Counted from the first letter of the stretch, positions 8,635 to 18,824 are shown. The stretch is DNA of 64,000 nucleotides from an uncultured Alphaproteobacteria bacterium (GCA_902557145.1 CACDYZ010000001.1:116612-180611), one strand, 5' to 3'. Numbers and translations are program-made. The notes: generated by a model from the letters alone, not told the origin.

Positions 8635-9360
8635 TTAATCTTCCCATTTAAAGCGATCGAAAGATTTAAAAATTTCAAATATGCCTTTTTCCCATTGTTT
8701 TGAAATATATTGATAATCCTCATCATTGATTTCAAGAGACTGCCGATAAACTATTTTTGATAAATTATTTTTATAAACCACCAAGTCGATAGGTGGGCCG
8801 ACAGATAAATCTGCTTTCATTGTGCTATCCATACTTATCAATGCGCACCTGGCAGCATCACCTAAATAGGTATCTGACTTTACTACTCTATCTAATATGG
8901 GTTTGCCGTACTTAATTTCCCCAATTACAAGATAGGGTTTGAACTCACTAGACTTAATAAAATTTCCTTGAGGATAAACCAAATAAAGATCTGATTCTTG
9001 ATTTTGTATATGCCCACCAACAATAAATGTTGATCCTAACTCCAGAGTTACCTGATTTATGCCATCTGGAGAAGAGTGTTGAACTGTCAGTCTTCCAATA
9101 TATTTTGCAATTTCATTGAGGTTGTAAAGATTATTTAAATTATTCCCATTAGTGGGGTCTTCTAAGTCTTTACTAATTGAATTAAAAACAGCTTGAGATG
9201 TTGCCAAATTACCAGATGTTAAAATAACAATATTTCTATCAATACCATTGTGGACATACATTTTTGTGTAAGAGTTATAATTATCTAAACCCGCATGTGT
9301 CCTTCTATCTGAGGCAAAAACCATTCCTTCATTAACTTTAATACCCACACAATAGGTCAT
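8635..9360 (-). CDS. Proteasome-type protease, Anbu (bacterial proteasome homologue) family
   Basis: MTYCVGIKVNEGMVFASDRRTHAGLDN...NIVILTSGNLA, typical of Anbu; Thr-2 as potential nucleophile. Confidence 0.88.
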   Translation of the reverse strand: MTYCVGIKVNEGMVFASDRRTHAGLDNYNSYTKMYVHNGIDRNIVILTSGNLATSQAVFNSISKDLEDPTNGNNLNNLYNLNEIAKYIGRLTVQHSSPDGINQVTLELGSTFIVGGHIQNQESDLYLVYPQGNFIKSSEFKPYLVIGEIKYGKPILDRVVKSDTYLGDAARCALISMDSTMKADLSVGPPIDLVVYKNNLSKIVYRQSLEINDEDYQYISKQWEKGIFEIFKSFDRFKWED

Positions 9361-9434
9361 AATTTAATTAAATAGCTTATTTCAAAAAAATACAAACGAA
9401 TATTTACATATTAGCAATCTAAACAATGCATAAC

Positions 9435-9453
9435 CAGTAATTGGCAATTACTG
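9435..9453. promoter_or_regulatory. Operator-like inverted repeat between divergent Anbu and ATP-grasp genes
   Basis: CAGTAATT-GGC-AATTACTG, perfect 8-bp arms with a 3-bp spacer, 12 bp before the GTG start at 9466. Confidence 0.5.
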
Positions 9454-9465
9454 TATTTTCTAAAT

Positions 9466-10911
9466 GTGTCTATAAGCTGGAACAACTATAACTCTAAAAA
9501 TAGTTACGATGAGTATCTTACACCTGATAGAAAACTCAGAAAAGAAGCAAAAGTAATTTCAAAAATATTAAATAACTATTCAAGTAAAGATTTAGCTAGT
9601 ATCGAAAACAATTGTCAAAGTACTATTAGTTCCCGGGGTATTAATTTCAAAGTTTACTCCGCTGATAAAAAAGCTGCAGAAGAAAAAAAATGGCCTTTAG
9701 ATATTATTCCAAGAATAATATTAAGATCACAGTGGCTTAAAGTAAGAAAAGGGCTAATTCAAAGATGTAAGGCCTTAAACCTTTTTATAAATGATGTTTA
9801 TAATGACAAAAAAATTTTTAAGGATAAAGTTTTACCTTATGATTTAGTTTTTGACTCAAAAAATTATTTAAAACAATGTGAAGGATTAAAACCTAAAAGA
9901 AAAATTTGGTCTCATATTTCTGGAATAGATTTAATTCGAAATATTAATGGTGAGTTCCTGGTGTTAGAGGATAATTTACGAGTTCCTTCGGGAGTGTCTT
10001 ACATGTTAGAGAATAGAATGGTAATGAGTGAGGTTTTTCCAGAGCTATTTACACGTTATAGAGTTTCTTCCATCAATCAGTATTGCAATAGATTATACCA
10101 TTGTATGTTAGATGCTATTCCTTACAAAAAAAATAACCCAACTATGGTCGTACTTACTCCTGGCGTCTACAACTCTGCTTATTTTGAACATTCTTTTTTA
10201 GCTCAACAAATGGGAATAGCATTGGTGGAGGGAAAGGATTTATATGTGGAAAATGATAAAGTTTATGTAAAGACAGTTAAAGGAGGATTAAGGGTAGATT
10301 GCATTTATAGAAGAATTGATGATATTTTTTTAGATCCTAAAACTTTCTACAAAGAGTCACTTTTAGGAGTTGCTGGTTTGTATAAATCTTATAGTAAAGG
10401 AAACGTTGGTCTTATCAACGCCCCTGGAAGTGGAGTGGCTGATGATAAAGTTATTTATTCTTATGTTCCAAAAATTATTAAATATTACTTAGATGAAGAC
10501 CCTAAACTCAATCAAGTGGAGACTTTTTTGTGTAATGATAAAAAACAAAGAGACCATGTCATATCAAATTTATCAAAAATGATTGTTAAACCTGCAGATG
10601 GGTCAGGTGGTTACGGAATTTTAGTAGGACCCAAAGCCACAAAATCAGAACGAGATTCATACGCGAGAAAGATACTACATAGTCCTAGAAATTATATTGC
10701 TCAACCTTTGGAAATTTTATCGACCACACCTACGCTTCAAGGAAATTCCATAGAACCAAGACATCAAGATTTAAGACCCTTTATATTATCTGGTAAAGAG
10801 ACTTATGTAACTATGGGAGGTTTAACAAGAGTTGCCCTAAAAAAAGGAAGCACCATTGTGAATAGTTCTCAAGGTGGAGGCTCTAAAGACACTATGGTAG
10901 TTGAGGATTAG
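9466..10911 (+). CDS. Circularly permuted ATP-grasp type 2 family protein
   Basis: 481 aa; LVLEDNLRVPSGVSYMLENR, MIVKPADGSGGYGILVGP, RHQDLRPFILSG; GTG start. Confidence 0.88.
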   Translation: MSISWNNYNSKNSYDEYLTPDRKLRKEAKVISKILNNYSSKDLASIENNCQSTISSRGINFKVYSADKKAAEEKKWPLDIIPRIILRSQWLKVRKGLIQRCKALNLFINDVYNDKKIFKDKVLPYDLVFDSKNYLKQCEGLKPKRKIWSHISGIDLIRNINGEFLVLEDNLRVPSGVSYMLENRMVMSEVFPELFTRYRVSSINQYCNRLYHCMLDAIPYKKNNPTMVVLTPGVYNSAYFEHSFLAQQMGIALVEGKDLYVENDKVYVKTVKGGLRVDCIYRRIDDIFLDPKTFYKESLLGVAGLYKSYSKGNVGLINAPGSGVADDKVIYSYVPKIIKYYLDEDPKLNQVETFLCNDKKQRDHVISNLSKMIVKPADGSGGYGILVGPKATKSERDSYARKILHSPRNYIAQPLEILSTTPTLQGNSIEPRHQDLRPFILSGKETYVTMGGLTRVALKKGSTIVNSSQGGGSKDTMVVED

Positions 10912-10923
10912 TAATTTTAAATT

Positions 10924-11391
10924 TTATTTAGGAATTAACACTCTGTTAGTTAAGTGAATAACACCTTTAGAGAACTTAATATTAGATTCTACAACTTCAG
11001 CACCATTCACATACAAAATTCCGTTAGTTTTTTTAATTTCTAAATCTAAGCCATTAATTGATTTTGTGTTGATCGTATCTTCAACATTTTCAGTAGTAAA
11101 TTCACCTACAACAAAATGAAAATTTATTAAACTTTGAAGTTGATGTTTATTTTTTTCTTTTAAATATCCATAGTAAGTTTTTGCACTTAAAGCAGCAAAG
11201 GCATCATCTAAAGGAGCAAATAATGTCAGGTTATCATAGTCTAATAAGTTGTTTGAAAGTTCAGAAGCAATAACAAGTTCATTTAATTTTTGTAATCTTT
11301 GATTATCAGATATTAAGTCAACAATATTTCTTTCGCTGGCATTTACAAAAGAGAATATAAATAATAAAGATAGTGAAAAAATTTTGATCAT
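10924..11391 (-). CDS. Secreted fasciclin (FAS1) domain protein
   Basis: Signal peptide; DNLTLFAPLDDAFAAL...NFHFVVGEF...GVIHLTNRVLIP. Confidence 0.88.
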   Translation of the reverse strand: MIKIFSLSLLFIFSFVNASERNIVDLISDNQRLQKLNELVIASELSNNLLDYDNLTLFAPLDDAFAALSAKTYYGYLKEKNKHQLQSLINFHFVVGEFTTENVEDTINTKSINGLDLEIKKTNGILYVNGAEVVESNIKFSKGVIHLTNRVLIPK

Positions 11392-12839
11392 GTTGATTGT
11401 TTTACGATGATCGTTTCATTTAGATTTTTCACATCAAACAAATCCTCATCACCGTTAGTCCATTTAACTTTAAATTTAAATTCTGTTTCATTTTCTCTTA
11501 TCCCATAGTGAGCTACTGGCTCCATTTGACAAAGATATCCAGATCCAGCATCAATTGTTTTAGAGTGCTCTCTTTTATTTGTTATTAGCGTAACTGTTGC
11601 CCCTCTTGCAGGTGCCCCATGCATATTTAAAGGTCTTATCCTCAAATAAGACGTTTTTTCCTCTGAATTAAATTTAAATAGTGAGAGTGGTTGTAATCCT
11701 GACTCACCATGTGAAATAAGAAGTTCAAGTAAACCGTCATTATCTATATCAGCAACCGCAGCGCCAGTTCCAAGTCCTTTTGGTTCTAAAGCATTGTTTA
11801 GTTTAATTTCCTGAAACACACCATTCTCAACTATTTTGAATAATTTGTTAGGTTCGCCAATATTATTTAAAAAAACTTCATCGTAACCATCATTATCGAA
11901 ATCTGCAGAAATCACAGTTCTTATTCTTGAAGGTTCATCAAAAGAGGGAACAGCTATATCTTTAAATTTATAATCATCATAAACATAAGCTCTGTGATAA
12001 CCACCCCAGTTACCGTTTAGTATATCCAGCCTTCCTCTATATAAGATATCAGATAATGCTGTGCCTCGACCATTTTGATAGATATCTCTAACATTCATTT
12101 GACCTGCAACATCCAAAAATTTTCCTTCTTTATTAAAATATAAAAAATTTGGACCTCTTTCATTGGCTGCAAAAATATCCATTTGATCTGATATTATATG
12201 CCCAGCAACTACAGCTCTCCCACCTGTTATTTCATCTAACTTAAGGCTTTCAGCTAAGTCTACTACTCTGTCTTCAATATACTCATAAAAACGAGTAGGG
12301 CCTCCATAGTTAGCAACATAAATTCCATAATTACCTTTACCCTCTCTATCAACACAAACAACTGATCGACCAGCAGTTAAATTTAATTCATCTTGATTAA
12401 TGTCTTTTTCAAACAAGTCCTCAATATTTTTATTTACAAGTTTTAATAATCTATCAGAGTACATTTTTTGGCCACTGTATGTATCGGTATTCAAAAAATA
12501 TATTTCTTCATGACCATCTCTATCGATATCACATGCAGCGACTCCTATAGTGGACCTGTTGAAGTCACTAAAAATATTTTCTTTAATTTTATTTTGAAGA
12601 CTGTTTCCATTGTAACCTAGAGCGAGATTTTCATATCCAAAACCTGTAACTATAAACTCATCTGCCCCATCATTATCAAAATCTGTAACTGCAACACCAT
12701 AGCTCAATCTTGGTTTTTGGTCAGGAAGAAGATTACTTATATCTATAAAAAAACTTTTTTCAGCAAATGATGACATAGAATAAAAAGCAATAAATACGAA
12801 ATATGAAAATTTAGCAAGTTTCATACATTTATTACTCAA
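11388..12839 (-). CDS. FG-GAP repeat / ASPIC-UnbV domain secreted protein (CRTAC1-like)
   Basis: Repeated DFDNDGxDE motifs plus a C-terminal ASPIC-like domain; overlaps the FAS1 gene by 4 nt. Confidence 0.85.
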   Translation of the reverse strand: MSNKCMKLAKFSYFVFIAFYSMSSFAEKSFFIDISNLLPDQKPRLSYGVAVTDFDNDGADEFIVTGFGYENLALGYNGNSLQNKIKENIFSDFNRSTIGVAACDIDRDGHEEIYFLNTDTYSGQKMYSDRLLKLVNKNIEDLFEKDINQDELNLTAGRSVVCVDREGKGNYGIYVANYGGPTRFYEYIEDRVVDLAESLKLDEITGGRAVVAGHIISDQMDIFAANERGPNFLYFNKEGKFLDVAGQMNVRDIYQNGRGTALSDILYRGRLDILNGNWGGYHRAYVYDDYKFKDIAVPSFDEPSRIRTVISADFDNDGYDEVFLNNIGEPNKLFKIVENGVFQEIKLNNALEPKGLGTGAAVADIDNDGLLELLISHGESGLQPLSLFKFNSEEKTSYLRIRPLNMHGAPARGATVTLITNKREHSKTIDAGSGYLCQMEPVAHYGIRENETEFKFKVKWTNGDEDLFDVKNLNETIIVKQST

Positions 12840-12882
12840 TATCCTATGATCTAGATTTCAATCACACCTGTAATTATGAAAT

Positions 12883-13620
12883 ATGCAACCTGCTCAGTTT
12901 TCTTTAGAATTTTACAAATATCAAGCTCTCATTATCATCCCATTATTCATTTCAATTTTTTTTAGCTCATTACAGGCTAATGAAAATACAATCAAAAATG
13001 AGGAATATTACTATGAAACATTGAGAGTTAATTGGGGAGATATGTTTCCAGACGGTAACAGAAATGCTGCGGGACCAAAGTTTTTTAAGTATCTAATTGA
13101 CCAAGACCTCGATTTTAATGATTTTGTGGAATTCAATAAACGATATTGCCCAGTATCTGGCTCACTCATTCGACCAGGGTCTGCTCCAGATTTTATCAGT
13201 ATGCTTGAAGAGTCTACTAATAATAAAACTTGTGGGTATATGTATCGCTGCTGTTGGCCCTGTACTTGTGACTCAATGAAATATGCAAAGGCCATGAATA
13301 TCTCACATGTATTTAAAGGTGTTGAAGAGCAATTTACTGTTATGACAATTGATAATCCCTGCGGTAAAGAGGAATTTCCTTTAGAAGTGAATCGTGATTA
13401 TTTTTGCAATGGTGAAGAAATGAATATGAATCAAGTGTTTGCAGTTGATGAAAAAATGGTTATTGGTTTTTTACATAACCCCACTAGTTGTAGTAGTAGT
13501 GATCTTTTAGCCATAAATAGTCATCCTGTTATTGGAGAGCAATGTAAGGTAAGGAACTCCACAAAAGAAGAGGAATTAATATCAGGTATGGGTGATATTT
13601 TTATAAAATTGTCTAAATAA
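12883..13620 (+). CDS. Hypothetical secreted Cys-rich protein
   Basis: N-terminal hydrophobic signal segment; 10 Cys including CGYMYRCCWPCTCD. Confidence 0.65.
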   Translation: MQPAQFSLEFYKYQALIIIPLFISIFFSSLQANENTIKNEEYYYETLRVNWGDMFPDGNRNAAGPKFFKYLIDQDLDFNDFVEFNKRYCPVSGSLIRPGSAPDFISMLEESTNNKTCGYMYRCCWPCTCDSMKYAKAMNISHVFKGVEEQFTVMTIDNPCGKEEFPLEVNRDYFCNGEEMNMNQVFAVDEKMVIGFLHNPTSCSSSDLLAINSHPVIGEQCKVRNSTKEEELISGMGDIFIKLSK

Positions 13621-13634
13621 ACAGAATTTAATTA

Positions 13635-14117
13635 TTAATATTTAGATTTTATACCTGGACACTCGTCCATAAGATCGTACATTGCATTTTCAAATCTAGA
13701 GATATCAACTAATATTGGAAAAAATATTGTTGTACTTGGCCCAGGTTCTAAACCGAAAATCCAAAGACCTTCTGTGGCATCTACTCCATCAGCATCATAT
13801 GCATATAGTTCCTGAACACCAACTTCGCCATTTAAAATAAAATATTCTCTACCGTCTTCACCTATCTGACTTGCTGCTGAATTCCATAATGCTTTATTGA
13901 AATCATAAATTGCAATAAGGTTTAAATCCCCAAAAGGTTGGACATAAGTTGTTACACAATCATCAATTTCATATTCATTTGTAACAAGGCCCCATCCACT
14001 ATCACCACCGAGCATAAATCCAAGAGCATCATGAACAACCTGTTCATTTACTCTAGAAAAGGAATTGCTGTAAGTAAAAGAGAAAAAAGCAATCAAGACT
14101 AATATTTTTTTAAACAT
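13635..14117 (-). CDS. Hypothetical secreted protein
   Basis: 160 aa with signal peptide-like N-terminus. Confidence 0.6.
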   Translation of the reverse strand: MFKKILVLIAFFSFTYSNSFSRVNEQVVHDALGFMLGGDSGWGLVTNEYEIDDCVTTYVQPFGDLNLIAIYDFNKALWNSAASQIGEDGREYFILNGEVGVQELYAYDADGVDATEGLWIFGLEPGPSTTIFFPILVDISRFENAMYDLMDECPGIKSKY

Positions 14118-14123
14118 ATCAAC

Positions 14124-14306
14124 TTAATGTATCAAGTAATAATCAGCATAAATTACAGTATTACTACCATCTAATCTATATTTTTTTACTAACTTGATAG
14201 ACTTATATTTTTTACGTAACTTTTTTAATTCAAGAGATGCTTCTCTTCTGTATTTTCTATTTTTCCACCAAGAAGTATTGCCCACTTCTAGAGTAACAAT
14301 TTTCAT
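14124..14306 (-). CDS. Small basic hypothetical protein
   Basis: 60 aa, abuts its neighbours on the same strand. Confidence 0.5.
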   Translation of the reverse strand: MKIVTLEVGNTSWWKNRKYRREASLELKKLRKKYKSIKLVKKYRLDGSNTVIYADYYLIH

Positions 14307-14720
14307 CTAGAGAACTGTTTCTGCTTTTAAAATATCTAGGATCAACATAAATGTAAAATAACCAGCATTTATAAAAACAATAAAGCTAAACATGTAAATT
14401 ATTTCTTTTGATATATTCTCACCCACAAAGTTTGGAAAAAAATATTTTCCTAATAGAAAGCTAATTTCTGAGTAAATAACAGTAATTGTTGCAGCTATAA
14501 ATAAAACATAAGTAAATTTTCCAAAAAAATTTACAACTAATAAACTTGATAAGGTAATTAATAATAAAAAAAGTGAAGAATAGATTGACAAATTTGAAAT
14601 AGATAATTTTTTCTTATAAATTTTTCTCGTCAAGAGTAGTAAGAAAAAAATAACCGTTAAAATAGAAGAAACTAAAAAAATCTTTGTATTATATAAAGAG
14701 TCTGAAAAAAAAATGTCCAA
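14307..14720 (-). CDS. Hypothetical membrane protein
   Basis: 137 aa with about 4 hydrophobic segments. Confidence 0.6.
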   Translation of the reverse strand: MDIFFSDSLYNTKIFLVSSILTVIFFLLLLTRKIYKKKLSISNLSIYSSLFLLLITLSSLLVVNFFGKFTYVLFIAATITVIYSEISFLLGKYFFPNFVGENISKEIIYMFSFIVFINAGYFTFMLILDILKAETVL

Positions 14721-14724
14721 AAAA

Positions 14725-14817
14725 TTATTTTTTTCTAATTTTTCTTATAGTCATAACGGAAAGATACAAAACAAAGAAAATTAAAGCGAAAGCTCCAATT
14801 AAAAATATCCACTTCAT
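14725..14817 (-). CDS. Possible single-TM micro-ORF, 30 aa
   Basis: Hand translation: MKWIFLIGAFALIFFVLYLSVMTIRKIRKK*. 4 nt upstream of the next same-strand gene. Confidence 0.4.
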   Translation of the reverse strand: MKWIFLIGAFALIFFVLYLSVMTIRKIRKK

Positions 14818-14852
14818 CTCTAAATTATACTAATTTTATTTTAAGTTGGAAG

Positions 14853-17433
14853 TTATGATCTTAAAACCTTGAGGTTTTTATTAGCAACTGATAAGCCGTA
14901 TTTATCTTTAGTAAAAATTAATTTATCTGGAATATTCTCACCAATATCTAATATTACCTCTGACAGAGGATTTAAAACCTCATCTTGTAATAATCTTTTT
15001 AAAGGTCTTGCACCGAACAGCGGATCAAAACCCTTTTCTTTAAGATAGTCAAGGGCTTCATCGGTAAAACCGATAGATATCCCTTTAGAGGAAATTCTTT
15101 TTTCAATTAATTGAATTTGATTATTTAAAATCGAACTTATATTTTCTTTTGTTAATTTGTTAAATAAAATTATGTCATCAATTCTATTTAAAAATTCTAG
15201 TCGAAAATGATTTTTAAGTTCTTCGAGAGCTAAATTTTTCTTAGTCGTATAGTCAAAATTATCATCAATAGGTATTTGTGAACCAATATTGGATGTCATA
15301 ACAATAAGTGTATTTTTAAAATTCACTATTTTACCTTTTGAGTCAGTTAACCTACCATCATCAAGAATTTGTAATAATATATTAAACACATCAGGGTGTG
15401 CTTTTTCAATTTCATCAAATAAGATTACTTGATAAGGACGCCTTCTGACAGAGTCTGTAAGTTTTCCACCATCATCGTAACCGACATACCCTGGGGGAGA
15501 ACCTATCAACTTACTAACTGAGTGTTTTTCCATATATTCAGACATATCAAGCCTTAGCATTTGTTTTTCATTATCAAAAACGTACTCTGCTAAAGCTTTT
15601 GATAATTCCGTTTTTCCAACACCTGTTGGACCTAAAAAAAGAAAAGAACCAAGGGGTTTATCTGGATCTTGAAGACCCGCTTTTGAAATTTTAATAGCTT
15701 TAGAGACCTTCTCAATTGCATCTTGTTGTCCAATGACCCTTTTTTCTAAGAGTTTTTCAATATGTATTAATTTATCTTTTTCTCCACCAATAAGTTTTTC
15801 TAAGGGAATACCTGTCCATTTAGAGACTACACTTGCAATATCTTCAGCATTTATCACTTCATTTATAATGGTAGCCTGCTCTTTTTGATTTAATTCCTCA
15901 TATTCTTTTTCAAGACTTGGAAGTAAGCCATACATAAGTTCGCTTGCTTTTGTCAAATCCCCAGTTCTTTGAGCACTCTCAAGGTCTTCTTTTGCTTGAT
16001 CAATTCTTTCATTAAGATTTCTTTTTGTATCTAAAATCTTTTTTTCTGACTCCCAAGTACTATTAAGTACATTTAGTTTTTCTTGTATATTTGATATTTG
16101 AGTATCAATTTGCTCATTTTTTTTATCATCTTTATCATTTTCTTTAGAGAGTACGTTTTTTTTCCATTTGAAGCTTGATAAGATCCCGGTCTAATTGATC
16201 AATTTCTTCAGGTTTACTATCAATTTCCATTTTAACTTTGCTTGCTGCTTCGTCCATTAAATCAATGGCTTTATCAGGAAGAAAACGGTCAGTGATGTAA
16301 CGATCAGACAATTGAACTGAAGATAAAATAGCCTCATCACTAATTCTAATCCCGTGATGAATTTCATACTTTTCTTTCAAACCTCTCAAAATAGCTACTG
16401 CGTCGGTAGAAGAGGGCTCGTTAACAAATACTGGTTGAAAGCGCCTTGTCAAAGCTGCATCTTTCTCAAAGTATTTTTTATATTCATCAAGTGTTGTGGC
16501 TCCAACACAATGTAATTCACCTCGTGCTAATGCGGGTTTTAACATATTTGAAGCATCCATTGCACCGTCTGTCTTTCCAGCACCAACAAGTGTATGAATT
16601 TCATCAATAAATAAAATAATTGAACCATTTTGTTTATGAATTTCCTTTAAAACGTTCTGAAGTCTCTCTTCAAACTCTCCACGATATTTTGCTCCAGCAA
16701 GTAATAAACCAAGGTCAAGTATACGAATAACTTTATTCTCTAAAGATCGTGGAACGTCTTTGTTCACTATTCTTTGAGCTAAACCCTCAATCAAGGCAGT
16801 TTTACCTACACCTGGGTCACCAATTAGTATTGGATTATTTTTAGTTCTTCTTGATAAGACTTGAATGGTTCTTCGAATTTCCTCATCTCTTCCAATAACA
16901 GGATCTAATTCTCTATTCTGTGCTTTTTGAGTAACGTTAATAGTATACTTTTCTAATGCATTAAAATTATCATCAGAGTTTTCGCTGTCAGATTTTCCAT
17001 CTTTTCTAAATTCTTCTATTTTAGCTTTGACAGAGGAGTGACTCAGACCATTTTTTTTTAATATACTTTCAATTTGATTATCTGATTTAATACAACTTAA
17101 AAATAAAGTATCAATTGATACAAAACTATCTTGATTTGTTTTTGCTATTTTTTCTGCACTTTCAAATAATATTAATAATTTAGGATCAGCATAAATTTGG
17201 CTAGAGGTTGAGCTATTTACTGGCTCTTTTGAAAGCAATTCAGAAATATTTTTTTTAATGTTATCTATATTAATTTTCTCAAAAATTTTAATTATAATTT
17301 CATGATTAGAATTTAATAATTCACTTATAATATGAATAGGAGCAATCTTTTGATGTTTTTTGCCTAATGCCAAATTTTGTGCAGAATTAATTATTTTTTT
17401 TGAACTATTAGTATATTTTTCAAAATTCATCAT
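14853..17433 (-). pseudogene. clpB: ClpB disaggregase reading frame interrupted by a one-base frameshift in an A8 tract
   Basis: Two ORFs (16144..17508 N-terminal, 14853..15956 C-terminal) read as one ClpB if one A is removed from the T8 at 16156..16163. Likely start at [10 protein letters not shown] near 17430-17433. Confidence 0.85.
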
Positions 17434-17455
17434 ATAATTTATTTGGTTATAATTT

Positions 17456-17563
17456 ATGAAGAAACAAGACCTTAAAAGAAAAAATGTTGAACAACTAAAA
17501 AAAGACAAATTAGCCCAGAAATTAAGAGAAAATTTAAAAAAAAGAAAAAAATTAAAAAAATAA
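17456..17563 (+). CDS. Small basic protein, 35 aa, upstream of murA
   Basis: [35 protein letters not shown]; stop lies 4 nt before the murA ATG. Confidence 0.5.
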   Translation: MKKQDLKRKNVEQLKKDKLAQKLRENLKKRKKLKK

Positions 17564-17567
17564 ATTT

Positions 17568-18824
17568 ATGCAAACTGTAGTCATACAAGGTCCTTCTACC
17601 TTAAAAGGACACATTAATATCTCTGGCTCCAAGAACGCCTCGTTGCCCATTATGATATCGACTTTGTTAGCTGAGGGAAATTGCTTAATTAACAACATAC
17701 CTAATCTCAGAGATACAAGATTTTTAGTTTCAATTCTAAAAGATTTAGGATGTCGTGTTGATTTTCAAAAAAATACGTTTGTTGTAAAGAGCTCCGCAAT
17801 AAAAAAAAAATCTGCTGATTATGAATACGTTCGTCAAATGAGAGCTTCTATTGTTATTTTAGGACCTGCTATTTCAAAATATAAAAAATTTAAAATAGCA
17901 CTTCCAGGCGGTTGCTCAATTGGTACTAGAGGAATTGATTTACACTTAGATGCTTTAATGAAAATGGGCATTAAAATTTTAATTAAAAATGGCTATGTAA
18001 TAGCAGAAAGAAAAAAAAATAATCTTAACTCAATCAATCACAAATTTCCAAAAATTAGTGTTGGTGCTACTCAAAATATCTTAATGGCAGCTACTTTAGC
18101 AGATGGTATTAGTAAATTAAAAAATTGTGCCATTGAACCTGAAGTAGTTGATCTTATTAATTTCCTGAATAAATGTGGAGCAAATATAAAAGTAAAAAAT
18201 AGAACAATTACCATTAAGGGCGTTGAAAAACTAAACCTTGAAGATTATAAAGTCATTCCTGATAGGATTGAGGCAGGTTCCTATATTTTAGCTACCATGG
18301 CAACGAAAGGAAGGCTTAGATTAAATAACTTTAATCCAAACGACTTAACTTTTCCTTTAAAAATTTATCAAGACATGGGGCTAAAAATAAAAAAAATATC
18401 TAAATCGTCTTACGAATTTAATTGCAAAAGGCTTAAACCCTTAAAAAAAATTTCTACTAAAGAATTTCCTGGATACCCTACAGACTTACAAGCCCAACTT
18501 ATTGCAACGCAACTTAAATCTGCCCAAAAATCTAAAGTAATTGAAAATATATTTGAAAATAGATTCATTCACATCCCAGAACTTAGAAGATTTGGAGCCA
18601 ATTTATCAATTATTGGTAAAACAGTGACAATACATAAAACCTTGAATTTATTTGGCGCTGAAGTAATGGCAACTGATATAAGGGCTAGTTTTTCTCTTAT
18701 AATCGCTGCAATGATATCCAGAGGTACAACGGTAATAAATAGAATTTACCACTTAGACAGAGGTTATGAAGATTTTGATTTAAAATTAAAAAAATGTGGC
18801 GTAAACATATCTAGAAAAAAATGA
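17568..18824 (+). CDS. murA: UDP-N-acetylglucosamine 1-carboxyvinyltransferase
   Basis: GHINISGSKNASLPIM; PGGCSIGTRGIDLHL. Confidence 0.95.
   Translation: MQTVVIQGPSTLKGHINISGSKNASLPIMISTLLAEGNCLINNIPNLRDTRFLVSILKDLGCRVDFQKNTFVVKSSAIKKKSADYEYVRQMRASIVILGPAISKYKKFKIALPGGCSIGTRGIDLHLDALMKMGIKILIKNGYVIAERKKNNLNSINHKFPKISVGATQNILMAATLADGISKLKNCAIEPEVVDLINFLNKCGANIKVKNRTITIKGVEKLNLEDYKVIPDRIEAGSYILATMATKGRLRLNNFNPNDLTFPLKIYQDMGLKIKKISKSSYEFNCKRLKPLKKISTKEFPGYPTDLQAQLIATQLKSAQKSKVIENIFENRFIHIPELRRFGANLSIIGKTVTIHKTLNLFGAEVMATDIRASFSLIIAAMISRGTTVINRIYHLDRGYEDFDLKLKKCGVNISRKK

Noticed and set aside
13011-13295. Minus-strand 94 aa and plus-strand 60 aa ORFs within 12883..13620
   Set aside because: Overlap the longer signal-peptide ORF, which has the more protein-like composition.
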